From Aestuariicoccus sp032586235 (lineage in GTDB: Bacteria > Pseudomonadota > Alphaproteobacteria > Rhodobacterales > Rhodobacteraceae): DNA of 22,379 bases. Shown here one piece after another: positions 5,396 to 11,989 of the stretch. The number at the start of each line of letters is the position of its first letter. Position 1 is the stretch's first letter. Where the stretch lies: assembly GCF_032586235.1 (NCBI RefSeq), contig NZ_JAWHTD010000054.1, forward strand, positions 1-22,379, given 5' to 3'. The notes beneath the pieces are model-generated. The model was given only the letters and a program-made list of their open reading frames with translations, was not told the origin of the DNA and searched no databases. Made by a program: the position numbers and the translations under genes.

Positions 5396-7380
5396 ACCTC
5401 GTTCAGCGCATCGAAGGTGTGGCCGTTCTTGATCAGATCGGCCCAGACCGGTTCGGGCGTCCAGAACGCGGTGTCGGGGTGGTCCAGCCGCCGCATCGCC
5501 TGCGCCACCCGGAAAAGCCCCTCGCCCCCGACCGCCTTCATCGGCCCGCCGCGCCAGCGCGGGACGTCCTGCGACAGCATCATCGTCACGTCGATATCCG
5601 ACGGCCGCACCGCCATGCCGGTCCCGATCATCCGCACGCCCTCGTTGGCGATGGCGCCCAGGATCAGCCGCACGATCTCGGCCTCTGGCAGCGCCGCGGC
5701 CTGCGGGCGCATGGCCTGCACCAGCCGCAGCGCCTCGTCCGAGGGCGCAGGCCCGCCCTTGTCCCAATCGTACCAGCCCTTGCCCGCGGCGCGCCCCGGG
5801 CGGCCCGCGGCGACCAGGACGGCGGCCCAGTTCTGCGCCCCATCGGCGCGGGGCGTGCGCGCCAGATCCTCGAGCCCCAGCGCGTCGGCCAACTCGAACG
5901 GCGCGCGGGGCCAGCCCCAGCGCCGCATCGCGCTGTCGATGGCAAAGGGCGTCTGGCCCAGATCGACCAGCGCATCGGCGGCGCGCTGGTAGGTGGCCAT
6001 CATCCGCCCCGCGATGGTGTCGCCGGCGGATTTCACCGGCACCGCCACCTTGCCCATGCGCCGCGCCAGCGCCAGCGCCGCAGCGACCTCTTTCGGGGTG
6101 GCGGCGCTGCCCTGCACCAGCTCGACCAGGCGGCTGGCATAGGCGGGCGGCGCAAAGCGCAGGCCGATGGCATCCACCCGCCCCGGCATGGCGACGATGC
6201 GCACGACGCCCTCGGGGGCAGGCACGTTGCCCTGCCCGCGCGCCGCGTGCAGGATCACCTGCGCATCCCCGGTCATCCCGGCGCTGTCGCCGGTGCGCAG
6301 CCGCGCCAGGCTCTCGTCGGCCTGCTGACGCCGGATCGTCGTCCGCGACACCAGCCAGTCCAGCACCTCGCGCGCCTGCGACACGCCCTCGGCCAGGATC
6401 TGCGGATCGCGGGTGCCCCAGTTCACATGCAGACCCGATACCAGCGCCGACACCACGATCTGCATCGGCAGCGTGCCGCCGCCCAGCACCACGATCCGCT
6501 CGATCTGCGGCATGTGGGTTCCTGCGGGCAGCGCCAGCTTGGGCGCGCGGCGCTCGGCGAAAAAGGCGTGCCTCAGCGCCGCCGACTGGTCCGAGCCGAG
6601 GCGCTCGCGGAAGAGATCTTCTTCCAGCGCCATACCGCTTTCAAAGGGCAAAAGCTGGGCGGCCTCGACGGCGGCCACGATCTCGCGCGGGGCCATTTCG
6701 CGCTGCACCTCGACCCGGGCGCGGCGCCTGGCGATTTCCGCCTGGTAACCGGCCGCGTCCTCGAACCCCTGCCGCATGTCGCGCGTGCGCCGCGGGCCAC
6801 GGCCCTCGGCCACCAGCGTCTTGCAGAACCGCAGCGCCGCGTCCTTCAGATCGCCCTCGGCCAGCGCGTCGAAAAAGACCCGCGCGGGCGGGCGGTCGAC
6901 GGCGAACATGCCGCCCGACAGCATCATGTCGAGCGCCGCCTTTGCCCCCGCCAGACGCGGCGCGCGCTGGGTGCCGCCCGCCCCCGGCAACAGGCCCAGT
7001 TTGACCTCGGGCAGGCCCACGCGGGTGGATGTCAGCGCCAGACGGTAATGCGCCGCCAGCGCGATCTCGAAACCGCCGCCCAGCGCGGTGCCGTGGATCG
7101 CGGCCACCACGGGCAGGTCGCACATCTCGATCCGGTCGCAGACATCGGGCAACGAAGGCGGCGCAAGCGGCGCGTCGAACTCGGCGATATCGGCCCCCGC
7201 CGGAAAGGTCGCGCCCGCGCCCATCAGGACGATGGCTGTGACGCCGTCCTCTTCCTCGGCCCGGTCGATCATGTCCATAAGCGCCGCGCGGACGCGCTGG
7301 CTCAACGCGTTGACAGGCGGGTTGTCGATGGTCAGAAACGCCACCCCATCCTGCACCGAATACGTCACCGGCTCTGTCAT
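5392..7380 (-). CDS. FadJ/FadB-like fusion: enoyl-CoA hydratase plus degenerate 3-hydroxyacyl-CoA dehydrogenase
   Basis: The 662-residue protein has the layout of the fatty-acid beta-oxidation multifunctional enzyme. The crotonase part (1 to about 200) is intact: oxyanion-hole motifs FPAGADIAEF and GTALGGGFE, and the two catalytic glutamates E105 and E125, spaced 20 apart as in FadB. The dehydrogenase part begins near residue 293. Its NAD-binding loop, normally GxGxxG, reads GGGTLP (300-305). At the catalytic histidine position (the HFFNP motif, 12 residues before a glutamate) it has R408, in GLRFAPP, while E420 is kept; the SNTS motif is also absent. The C-terminal HAD domain (about 450-640) is recognisable, with KGWYDWD and the repeat-like VRPSDIDVTMM. 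It probably hydrates enoyl-CoA, and may not oxidise hydroxyacyl-CoA. It is monocistronic; a purine-rich ribosome site precedes the ATG at 7380. Confidence 0.88.
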   Translation of the reverse strand: MTEPVTYSVQDGVAFLTIDNPPVNALSQRVRAALMDMIDRAEEEDGVTAIVLMGAGATFPAGADIAEFDAPLAPPSLPDVCDRIEMCDLPVVAAIHGTALGGGFEIALAAHYRLALTSTRVGLPEVKLGLLPGAGGTQRAPRLAGAKAALDMMLSGGMFAVDRPPARVFFDALAEGDLKDAALRFCKTLVAEGRGPRRTRDMRQGFEDAAGYQAEIARRRARVEVQREMAPREIVAAVEAAQLLPFESGMALEEDLFRERLGSDQSAALRHAFFAERRAPKLALPAGTHMPQIERIVVLGGGTLPMQIVVSALVSGLHVNWGTRDPQILAEGVSQAREVLDWLVSRTTIRRQQADESLARLRTGDSAGMTGDAQVILHAARGQGNVPAPEGVVRIVAMPGRVDAIGLRFAPPAYASRLVELVQGSAATPKEVAAALALARRMGKVAVPVKSAGDTIAGRMMATYQRAADALVDLGQTPFAIDSAMRRWGWPRAPFELADALGLEDLARTPRADGAQNWAAVLVAAGRPGRAAGKGWYDWDKGGPAPSDEALRLVQAMRPQAAALPEAEIVRLILGAIANEGVRMIGTGMAVRPSDIDVTMMLSQDVPRWRGGPMKAVGGEGLFRVAQAMRRLDHPDTAFWTPEPVWADLIKNGHTFDALNEV

Positions 7381-7515
7381 TCGCCTGCCCCCGGTCCGCC
7401 GCCGACACCGCCGCCGGACCCTGCAATCCTGCCCGTGTCCCCGCGTTAACCACGCGGTTTGAAGGCATTAGACGCCAAAGCAGGCATCAAGGCAAGCGCG
7501 GGGCGAATCGCCCCC

Positions 7516-7698
7516 TCAGACCGGCAGATTGTCGAACATCTCCTCGGCCGCTTCCTCCTCTCGCTGTTCCGCGGCCTGCCGCTCCAGCATTTCGATCAGA
7601 CGATCGAGCTCGGCGCGCAGTTCGGCCCGTTCGGTCGGGCCGCAGGCGGCGATATCCGCCCGCAACTCGGCGATTCTGGCTTTGATGTGGTCTTGCAT
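7516..7698 (-). CDS. Small acidic helical protein, cotranscribed with a DksA-type protein
   Basis: The 60-residue product is almost all helix-forming and charged (ELRADIAACGPTERAELRAE, then a glutamate-rich tail ending EEMFDNLPV), probably a short coiled coil. I chose the ATG at 7698 because GGAGG lies just upstream; a longer frame beginning upstream would overlap the neighbouring gene. It starts 29 bp after the end of the zinc-finger gene and is probably in the same operon. No family recognised. A partner or adaptor role beside the DksA-like protein is only a guess. Confidence 0.65.
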   Translation of the reverse strand: MQDHIKARIAELRADIAACGPTERAELRAELDRLIEMLERQAAEQREEEAAEEMFDNLPV

Positions 7699-7727
7699 GG
7701 TTCCTCCCATGGTGTTGCGACGCCGCT

Positions 7728-8054
7728 TCAGGCGGATCCGCCCGCCGCGCAGTTCCGGCACAACGGCGCATCCGGCACGACATCCAGCCGTTCTTCGGAA
7801 ATCTCGCCGCCGCATTCCAGGCACACGCCGTATTCGCCATCGGCGATCCGCTTGAGCGCCCGGGTGATGCGCCCGATCTCGGCCTGCCCGCTGGCGCCGA
7901 GCCGTTCGAGCACTTCCTCGTCCTCCATCTCGACCGCCATGTCCTCGAGATCCTTAACATGCGGCTGTGTCAGTTCCGTGTCGATATGCGACAGCCGGAC
8001 CCCAAGCTCGTTCAGCCGGTCCTCAAGCTGTTTCTTGTGTTTTTCGAATGCCAT
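7728..8054 (-). CDS. TraR/DksA family C4 zinc-finger protein
   Basis: The 108-residue protein has a helical hairpin N-terminus (residues 1-70, with the acidic stretch DMAVEMEDEE in place of the DksA tip) and a zinc finger with C78, C81, C99 and C102, spacing CxxC-17-CxxC, as in DksA. The GEYGVCLECG and LCRNC segments are typical of the family. Such proteins bind the RNA polymerase secondary channel and adjust initiation, sometimes with ppGpp. It is shorter than classical DksA (about 150), so it belongs to the short TraR/YbiI-like group. The ATG at 8054 has a GGAAGGGAG ribosome site; the longer upstream frame is not supported. It diverges from the sulfur operon at 8196. Confidence 0.88.
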   Translation of the reverse strand: MAFEKHKKQLEDRLNELGVRLSHIDTELTQPHVKDLEDMAVEMEDEEVLERLGASGQAEIGRITRALKRIADGEYGVCLECGGEISEERLDVVPDAPLCRNCAAGGSA

Positions 8055-8139
8055 GGCGGGCTCCCTTCCTGTGGCTTGGCCCCACTGTGCAGAGCCCTTT
8101 CCCGCCCGTCTTTGCGCTGCGTCAAATACACGCCGCATC

Positions 8140-8167
8140 TTGCATCATATTCAATTTATGTTATATG
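8140..8167 (+). promoter_or_regulatory. Probable promoter and operator of the sulfur-detoxification operon
   Basis: TTGCAT (8140-8145) and TATATG (8162-8167) stand 16 bp apart in an AT-rich island between two GC-rich genes. An inverted repeat CATAT (8146-8150) / ATATG (8163-8167) fills the spacer and -10 element, a position where a repressor would block RNA polymerase. ArsR-family BigR/SqrR persulfide sensors control equivalent operons in other Alphaproteobacteria. No such regulator gene is in the window. Confidence 0.4.
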
Positions 8168-8195
8168 TTTTTTTTCGCAAACGGAGGCGACTGCC

Positions 8196-9068
8196 ATGAT
8201 GACACCAGAAGTGACCGGTTTCTTCGACCAAGCCACCAACACGATCTCGTACGTGGTGCGCGACCCGTCCGGGTCGGCCTGCGCGGTGATCGACAGCGTT
8301 CTGGACTTCGATTATGCGTCCGGGCGCACCGACACGCGGTCGGCCGACGCCATCGTCGACTTTGTCCGCGACAAGGGGTTCGAGGTGCAATGGCTGCTCG
8401 AAACCCATGTCCACGCCGACCACCTCTCGGCCGCGCCCTACCTGCAGGAAAAGCTGGGCGGCAAGATCGGCATCGGCGAACGGATCACCGTGGTGCAGGA
8501 GACCTTCGGCAAGGTCTTCAACGCCGGGACAGAGTTCCAGCGCGACGGCTCGCAATTCGACCAGCTGTTTCAAGAGGGCGACAGCCTGCACATCGGCCAG
8601 CTGCGCGGCGACGTGCTGCACACGCCCGGGCACACGCCCGCCTGCCTGACCTATGTGATCGGCGACTCGGCCTTTGTGGGCGACACGCTCTTCATGCCCG
8701 ACTACGGCACCGCGCGCTGCGACTTCCCCGGCGGGTCGTCGGCGATGCTCTTTGACTCGGTGCAAAAGATCCTCGCCCTGCCGGACGACACCCGCATCTT
8801 CGTCGGTCACGATTACCTGCCCAAGGACCGCGACACCTATATGTGGGAAAGCACCGTCGGCGAGCAGAAGGCGCGTAATGTCCACGTGGGCGCGGGCCGC
8901 GCCAAGGACGACTTCGTCGCCATGCGCGATGCGCGCGACGCCACGCTGGCCATGCCCAAACTGATCATCCCGTCGCTGCAGGTGAACATGCGCGCCGGGC
9001 AGATGCCCCCGCCCGAAGACGACGGCGACGTGTATCTGAAGGTCCCCGTCAACAAACTTGGAAAATAA
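8196..9068 (+). CDS. blh: MBL-fold persulfide (sulfur) dioxygenase, Blh/ETHE1-like
   Basis: The 290-residue cytoplasmic protein has the metallo-beta-lactamase signature H71-V-H73-A-D75-H76, then H146 (HTPGH), D163 (GDTLF) and H205 (VGHDY). The segment PDYGTARCDFPGGS (168-181) is the typical ETHE1/Blh form. These iron enzymes oxidise glutathione persulfide to sulfite. I chose the ATG at 8196, where GGAGG (8183-8187) lies 8 nt upstream; a much longer frame would run back into the promoter and the neighbouring gene. It is first in a four-gene operon with two YeeE-type membrane proteins and a DUF442 protein. In Agrobacterium and Xylella Blh, the DUF442 domain is fused to this enzyme; here it is a separate gene at 9952. 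Confidence 0.92.
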   Translation: MMTPEVTGFFDQATNTISYVVRDPSGSACAVIDSVLDFDYASGRTDTRSADAIVDFVRDKGFEVQWLLETHVHADHLSAAPYLQEKLGGKIGIGERITVVQETFGKVFNAGTEFQRDGSQFDQLFQEGDSLHIGQLRGDVLHTPGHTPACLTYVIGDSAFVGDTLFMPDYGTARCDFPGGSSAMLFDSVQKILALPDDTRIFVGHDYLPKDRDTYMWESTVGEQKARNVHVGAGRAKDDFVAMRDARDATLAMPKLIIPSLQVNMRAGQMPPPEDDGDVYLKVPVNKLGK

Positions 9069-9080
9069 CGGAAAAAACGA

Positions 9081-9506
9081 ATGCCATATGACTGGATACT
9101 GGGCCTGCTCGGCGGCCTGCTGATCGGCACGGGCGGGGCGGTCTTCCTGCTCTTCAACGGCCGGATCATGGGCGCGAGCGGGATCATCGGCGGGCTCGTC
9201 GACGGATCGGGCGCGTCGAACCGCGACGAGCGGCTGGCCTTCCTTTTGGGCGTGGCGCTGGTGCCCGCGGCGCTGGCGCTGCTCTTTGGCCCGGTCGAGA
9301 ACCACCTGACGTCGAACCTGGCCGTGCTGATCGCCGCCGGGCTGCTGGTCGGCGTGGGCACCCGCATCGCCAACGGCTGCACCTCGGGCCACGGGGTCTG
9401 CGGCATCTCGCGGCTGTCGCTGCGGGGCATGGTGGCCACGGTCTTTTATATCGGTGCGGGCGGTCTGACGGTCGTGCTTTTCCGCCACCTGCTGGGAGTG
9501 ATCTGA
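9081..9506 (+). CDS. YeeE/YedE family sulfur-compound membrane protein, first half
   Basis: The 141-residue membrane protein has about four helices and the conserved family motif NGCTSGHGVCG (98-108) with C100 and C107. YeeE/YedE proteins take up thiosulfate or related sulfur compounds through a relay of cysteines; in BigR-type operons two half-length proteins replace one full-length protein and are thought to export or import sulfite or other sulfur species. It starts 12 bp after the dioxygenase gene. Its stop is separated from the next ATG by one base, so translation is probably coupled. Confidence 0.9.
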   Translation: MPYDWILGLLGGLLIGTGGAVFLLFNGRIMGASGIIGGLVDGSGASNRDERLAFLLGVALVPAALALLFGPVENHLTSNLAVLIAAGLLVGVGTRIANGCTSGHGVCGISRLSLRGMVATVFYIGAGGLTVVLFRHLLGVI

Positions 9507-9507
9507 C

Positions 9508-9942
9508 ATGCGTGCGCTCTTTGCCCTGATCGCGGGCGGGTTCTTCGGGGCCGGCCTCTACCTTTCCGGCATGACCGACACCTCGAAGGTGCAGGGCTGG
9601 CTGGACATCTTCGGCGACTGGGATCCGACCCTTGCCTTCGTCATGGGCGGCGCGATCGTCCCCATGGCCGTCGCCTGGCAGATCACCCGCGTGCGCGCCA
9701 GTTCGGTGCTGGGCGCGGCCTTCCCGCCGCCGCCCGAACCGCGGCTGGGCCGCAACCTGGTGATGGGTTCGGTTCTCTTCGGGATGGGCTGGGGGCTGGC
9801 CGGGCTTTGCCCCGGTCCGGTGATCGCCTCGCTCAGCTATGGCGGCCCCGGTGTGTGGGTGTTCCTGATCGCGATGCTGGCCGGCATGGCCGCGGCACCG
9901 ACGGTGCGGGCGCGGCTGGACAGCGCACAGCCCGCGCGGTAA
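9508..9942 (+). CDS. YeeE/YedE-type membrane protein, second half (DUF6691-like)
   Basis: The 144-residue protein has about four membrane helices and the motif GLAGLCPGPVI (96-106) with C101, the counterpart of the cysteine motif in the preceding gene. It begins one base after the stop of the first half, and the pair very likely forms one transporter. The segment PPPPEPRLGRN (73-83) is a cytoplasmic loop, as in related proteins. Substrate not shown by the sequence; the neighbouring persulfide dioxygenase suggests sulfite, thiosulfate or persulfide. Confidence 0.88.
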   Translation: MRALFALIAGGFFGAGLYLSGMTDTSKVQGWLDIFGDWDPTLAFVMGGAIVPMAVAWQITRVRASSVLGAAFPPPPEPRLGRNLVMGSVLFGMGWGLAGLCPGPVIASLSYGGPGVWVFLIAMLAGMAAAPTVRARLDSAQPAR

Positions 9943-9951
9943 CCAAACGCC

Positions 9952-10380
9952 ATGGATATGCGCCAGATCACCCCCGCCTACGCCGTCTCGCCCCAGATCG
10001 GGGTCGAGGACATCCCCGCCCTGAAAGAGGCCGGCATCGCGCTGGTGATCTGCAACCGGCCCGACGCCGAGGTGCCGCCCAGCCACCAGTCCGACGCCAT
10101 CGGCGCGGCGGTGACCGGGGCCGGCATCCGCTACGAGGTGCTGCCGCTGACGCACCAGACCATGACGCACGACAACGTGGCGAAACAGGCCGAACTGGCG
10201 GCCGGCGCGGGCGGGCCGGTGCTGGCCTATTGCGCTTCGGGCACGAGGTCCTCGGTGGTCTGGGCGCTGGGTCAGGCGGGCGAAATGCCCACCGACGACA
10301 TCCTGAACGCGGTCGCGCGTGCGGGATACGACCTCGGCGGCCTGCGCCCCACGCTCGACGCTCTGGCGCAAAAGGGCTGA
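9952..10380 (+). CDS. DUF442 (TIGR01244) family sulfurtransferase / phosphatase-like protein
   Basis: The 142-residue protein matches the DUF442 domain found at the N-terminus of Blh: ALVICNRPDAE (30-40) and the active loop C94-ASGT-R99-S100, a CX4R motif like that of rhodanese and protein tyrosine phosphatase folds. With a persulfide dioxygenase next to it, a role in transferring sulfane sulfur is more likely than dephosphorylation. It closes the operon, beginning 9 bp after the second YeeE-type gene. The ribosome site is weak and M3 is an alternative start. A small 6-bp hairpin (10473-10488) lies downstream, without a T-run. Confidence 0.88.
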   Translation: MDMRQITPAYAVSPQIGVEDIPALKEAGIALVICNRPDAEVPPSHQSDAIGAAVTGAGIRYEVLPLTHQTMTHDNVAKQAELAAGAGGPVLAYCASGTRSSVVWALGQAGEMPTDDILNAVARAGYDLGGLRPTLDALAQKG

Positions 10381-10588
10381 GCCGCACCGACCCGGTGGCG
10401 CAGGGGCGTTGAACGATCCTCGCTGCCGTAGCGTTGCGCTCTGGACGATGGCACGGAGGGGCCGAGCCATCCCCGCATACCGATGCGGCAACCACCGGGC
10501 CGCGTTCCACGAACTCTACGGCGCTGCCGCGCGGCACGCTCAGGGCAGAGCCGCGTTCCGTCACCGATACAGCGGCGCGCAAAACGCC

Positions 10589-11854
10589 CTAGTCCGTCGA
10601 CCAATCCGCATCGTCCACGGCAAAGCCCCCGTCCCCGCCCATTGGCGCGGCGCCGAAATCGAAATCGCCCAGGTCGTCCCCGCCGCCGCCCGCATCGGAC
10701 GTATCCGCCGTATCCGCCACCAGCGCGCCGAAATCCGGGGTTGCCTCGTCCTCGACCGGAAAGTCGAGCGGGGGCAGATCCGGCAGCTCTTCCTCGCCCA
10801 GCACGGCGGGAGGCGCGGGTTCCGGTTCCAGCGCCGGCAGCTCCGGGACCGGGGCGCCGGCGTCAGGCGCCATCACCGCCCCGCCCTCCAAGGCGGTGCC
10901 TGCAACGTCCGGCGGCGCGGGCGATGCGCCGTCCGCCGCGGGCCAGGTCAGGCGCACCGCCCGCAGACCGTTCATCTGCCCAAGCCGTCCGCCGCCGACC
11001 CGCGTGCCGCCACTAGCCCAGAGCACAGCATCGTTCAGCGCCGTGGGCGGCAGCGGGATCAGATCGCCCGGTTTCAACGCGTTGGCCTGCGACAGCGGCA
11101 TCCGCACCGAACAGAGCACCGCGTCGAGCCGCGCCGGAACGCGCATCATCAACGCCTCGTGCGGGCCTTCGCTGTCGGCCTCGTCGTCGCCGCCGGACGC
11201 GTCGGCCCGGGCGGGCGGCGGTTCGGGCAGCACCAGCTGCATGTCGTCCTGCCGCTGGCCCAGCCCCATGTCCAGCGCGATGCGGAACACGCGGTAGTCT
11301 GCCGCCTTCAACAGCAGCGCGGCGCTGCGGGCATCCTCGATCATCGCGCCGAAGCGAAAGCCCGCCAGCCGCACGCGCCAGGGATGATCGTCGAGGTTAT
11401 CCTCGAACCGGGCCAGCGCGCCGTCGATCAGCGGCGCGGTCATGGCGGCATCCGTGGCCGTCACCGGACGGTCGTCGACCGGCAGGCCGGTGACCTGCAA
11501 GAGCGTCTGCACCTCGATGAGGCCGGTCAGGATCTGCCGGTCGAACCCGGCAAAGCCGACCGCCCCGTCGGGCCCGTCGAGCAGCACCAGAAGATCGCAT
11601 TCCGTCAGCCCGTCGGTCACGCCGTCCTGGTCCAGCGTGTCGATGTCGAGACCATGGGCCTGCAACGCCAGATCCCACAGCACAAGCGCCGTCTGCGACA
11701 GCGCCCGGCGCAGCGCCTTGGCCGGCGACATGCCCCGCGCCTCCAATGCGCGCCGCGCTGCGCTGGCCTTTTGGCCCAGCACATGCTGTTTCGGCATTTC
11801 ACCCATAAGATCGCCCGTTGCTTCGGCAGATACGGGATCAGGTTTAACCGCCAT
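10589..11854 (-). CDS. FliM/FliN-type flagellar motor switch-like protein (SpoA domain)
   Basis: The 421-residue protein carries a C-terminal SpoA (surface presentation of antigens) domain at residues about 232-305: VPARLDAVLCSVRMPLSQ, L..GDLIPLP, and GGGRLGQMNGLRAVRL. The middle region (about 85-205), with RPVTATDAAMTAPLIDGAL, resembles the FliM core. In flagella such proteins form the C-ring that receives CheY-P. The N-terminus lacks the CheY-binding LSQxEIDAL motif, and residues 306-421 form a long, acidic, proline- and glycine-rich tail. It lies alone, 135 bp downstream of a histidine kinase operon and away from other flagellar genes, so it could be the genome's divergent FliM or have another role. 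The ribosome site at the ATG (11854) is weak. Confidence 0.75.
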   Translation of the reverse strand: MAVKPDPVSAEATGDLMGEMPKQHVLGQKASAARRALEARGMSPAKALRRALSQTALVLWDLALQAHGLDIDTLDQDGVTDGLTECDLLVLLDGPDGAVGFAGFDRQILTGLIEVQTLLQVTGLPVDDRPVTATDAAMTAPLIDGALARFEDNLDDHPWRVRLAGFRFGAMIEDARSAALLLKAADYRVFRIALDMGLGQRQDDMQLVLPEPPPARADASGGDDEADSEGPHEALMMRVPARLDAVLCSVRMPLSQANALKPGDLIPLPPTALNDAVLWASGGTRVGGGRLGQMNGLRAVRLTWPAADGASPAPPDVAGTALEGGAVMAPDAGAPVPELPALEPEPAPPAVLGEEELPDLPPLDFPVEDEATPDFGALVADTADTSDAGGGGDDLGDFDFGAAPMGGDGGFAVDDADWSTD

Positions 11855-11894
11855 TAGGTTACCAAAACCTTCGCGCCGCCGAAATCACGCGATC

Positions 11895-11988
11895 GCGTTT
11901 CGGGAAGACCGGCATCGAAAAGGCCCTGCCGCGCTGCGCGCTCTCGGGACATTTTCGATTCATCCCAGAGAGTGGAACCCCGAAACGC
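11895..11988. repeat. Inverted repeat in the gap between kinase and FliM-like genes
   Basis: GCGTTTCGGG (11895-11904) is repeated inverted at 11979-11988. Between the arms lies a second imperfect hairpin, TCTCGGGA (from 11942) with TCCCAGAGA. On the minus strand this follows the kinase stop codon at 11990, so it could form a terminator-like or processing structure, but no T-run is visible. Confidence 0.35.
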
Positions 11989-11989
11989 C

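Noticed and set aside
5419..7449. Plus-strand open frame of 676 codons
   Set aside because: Antisense shadow of the hydratase/dehydrogenase gene, low-complexity composition.
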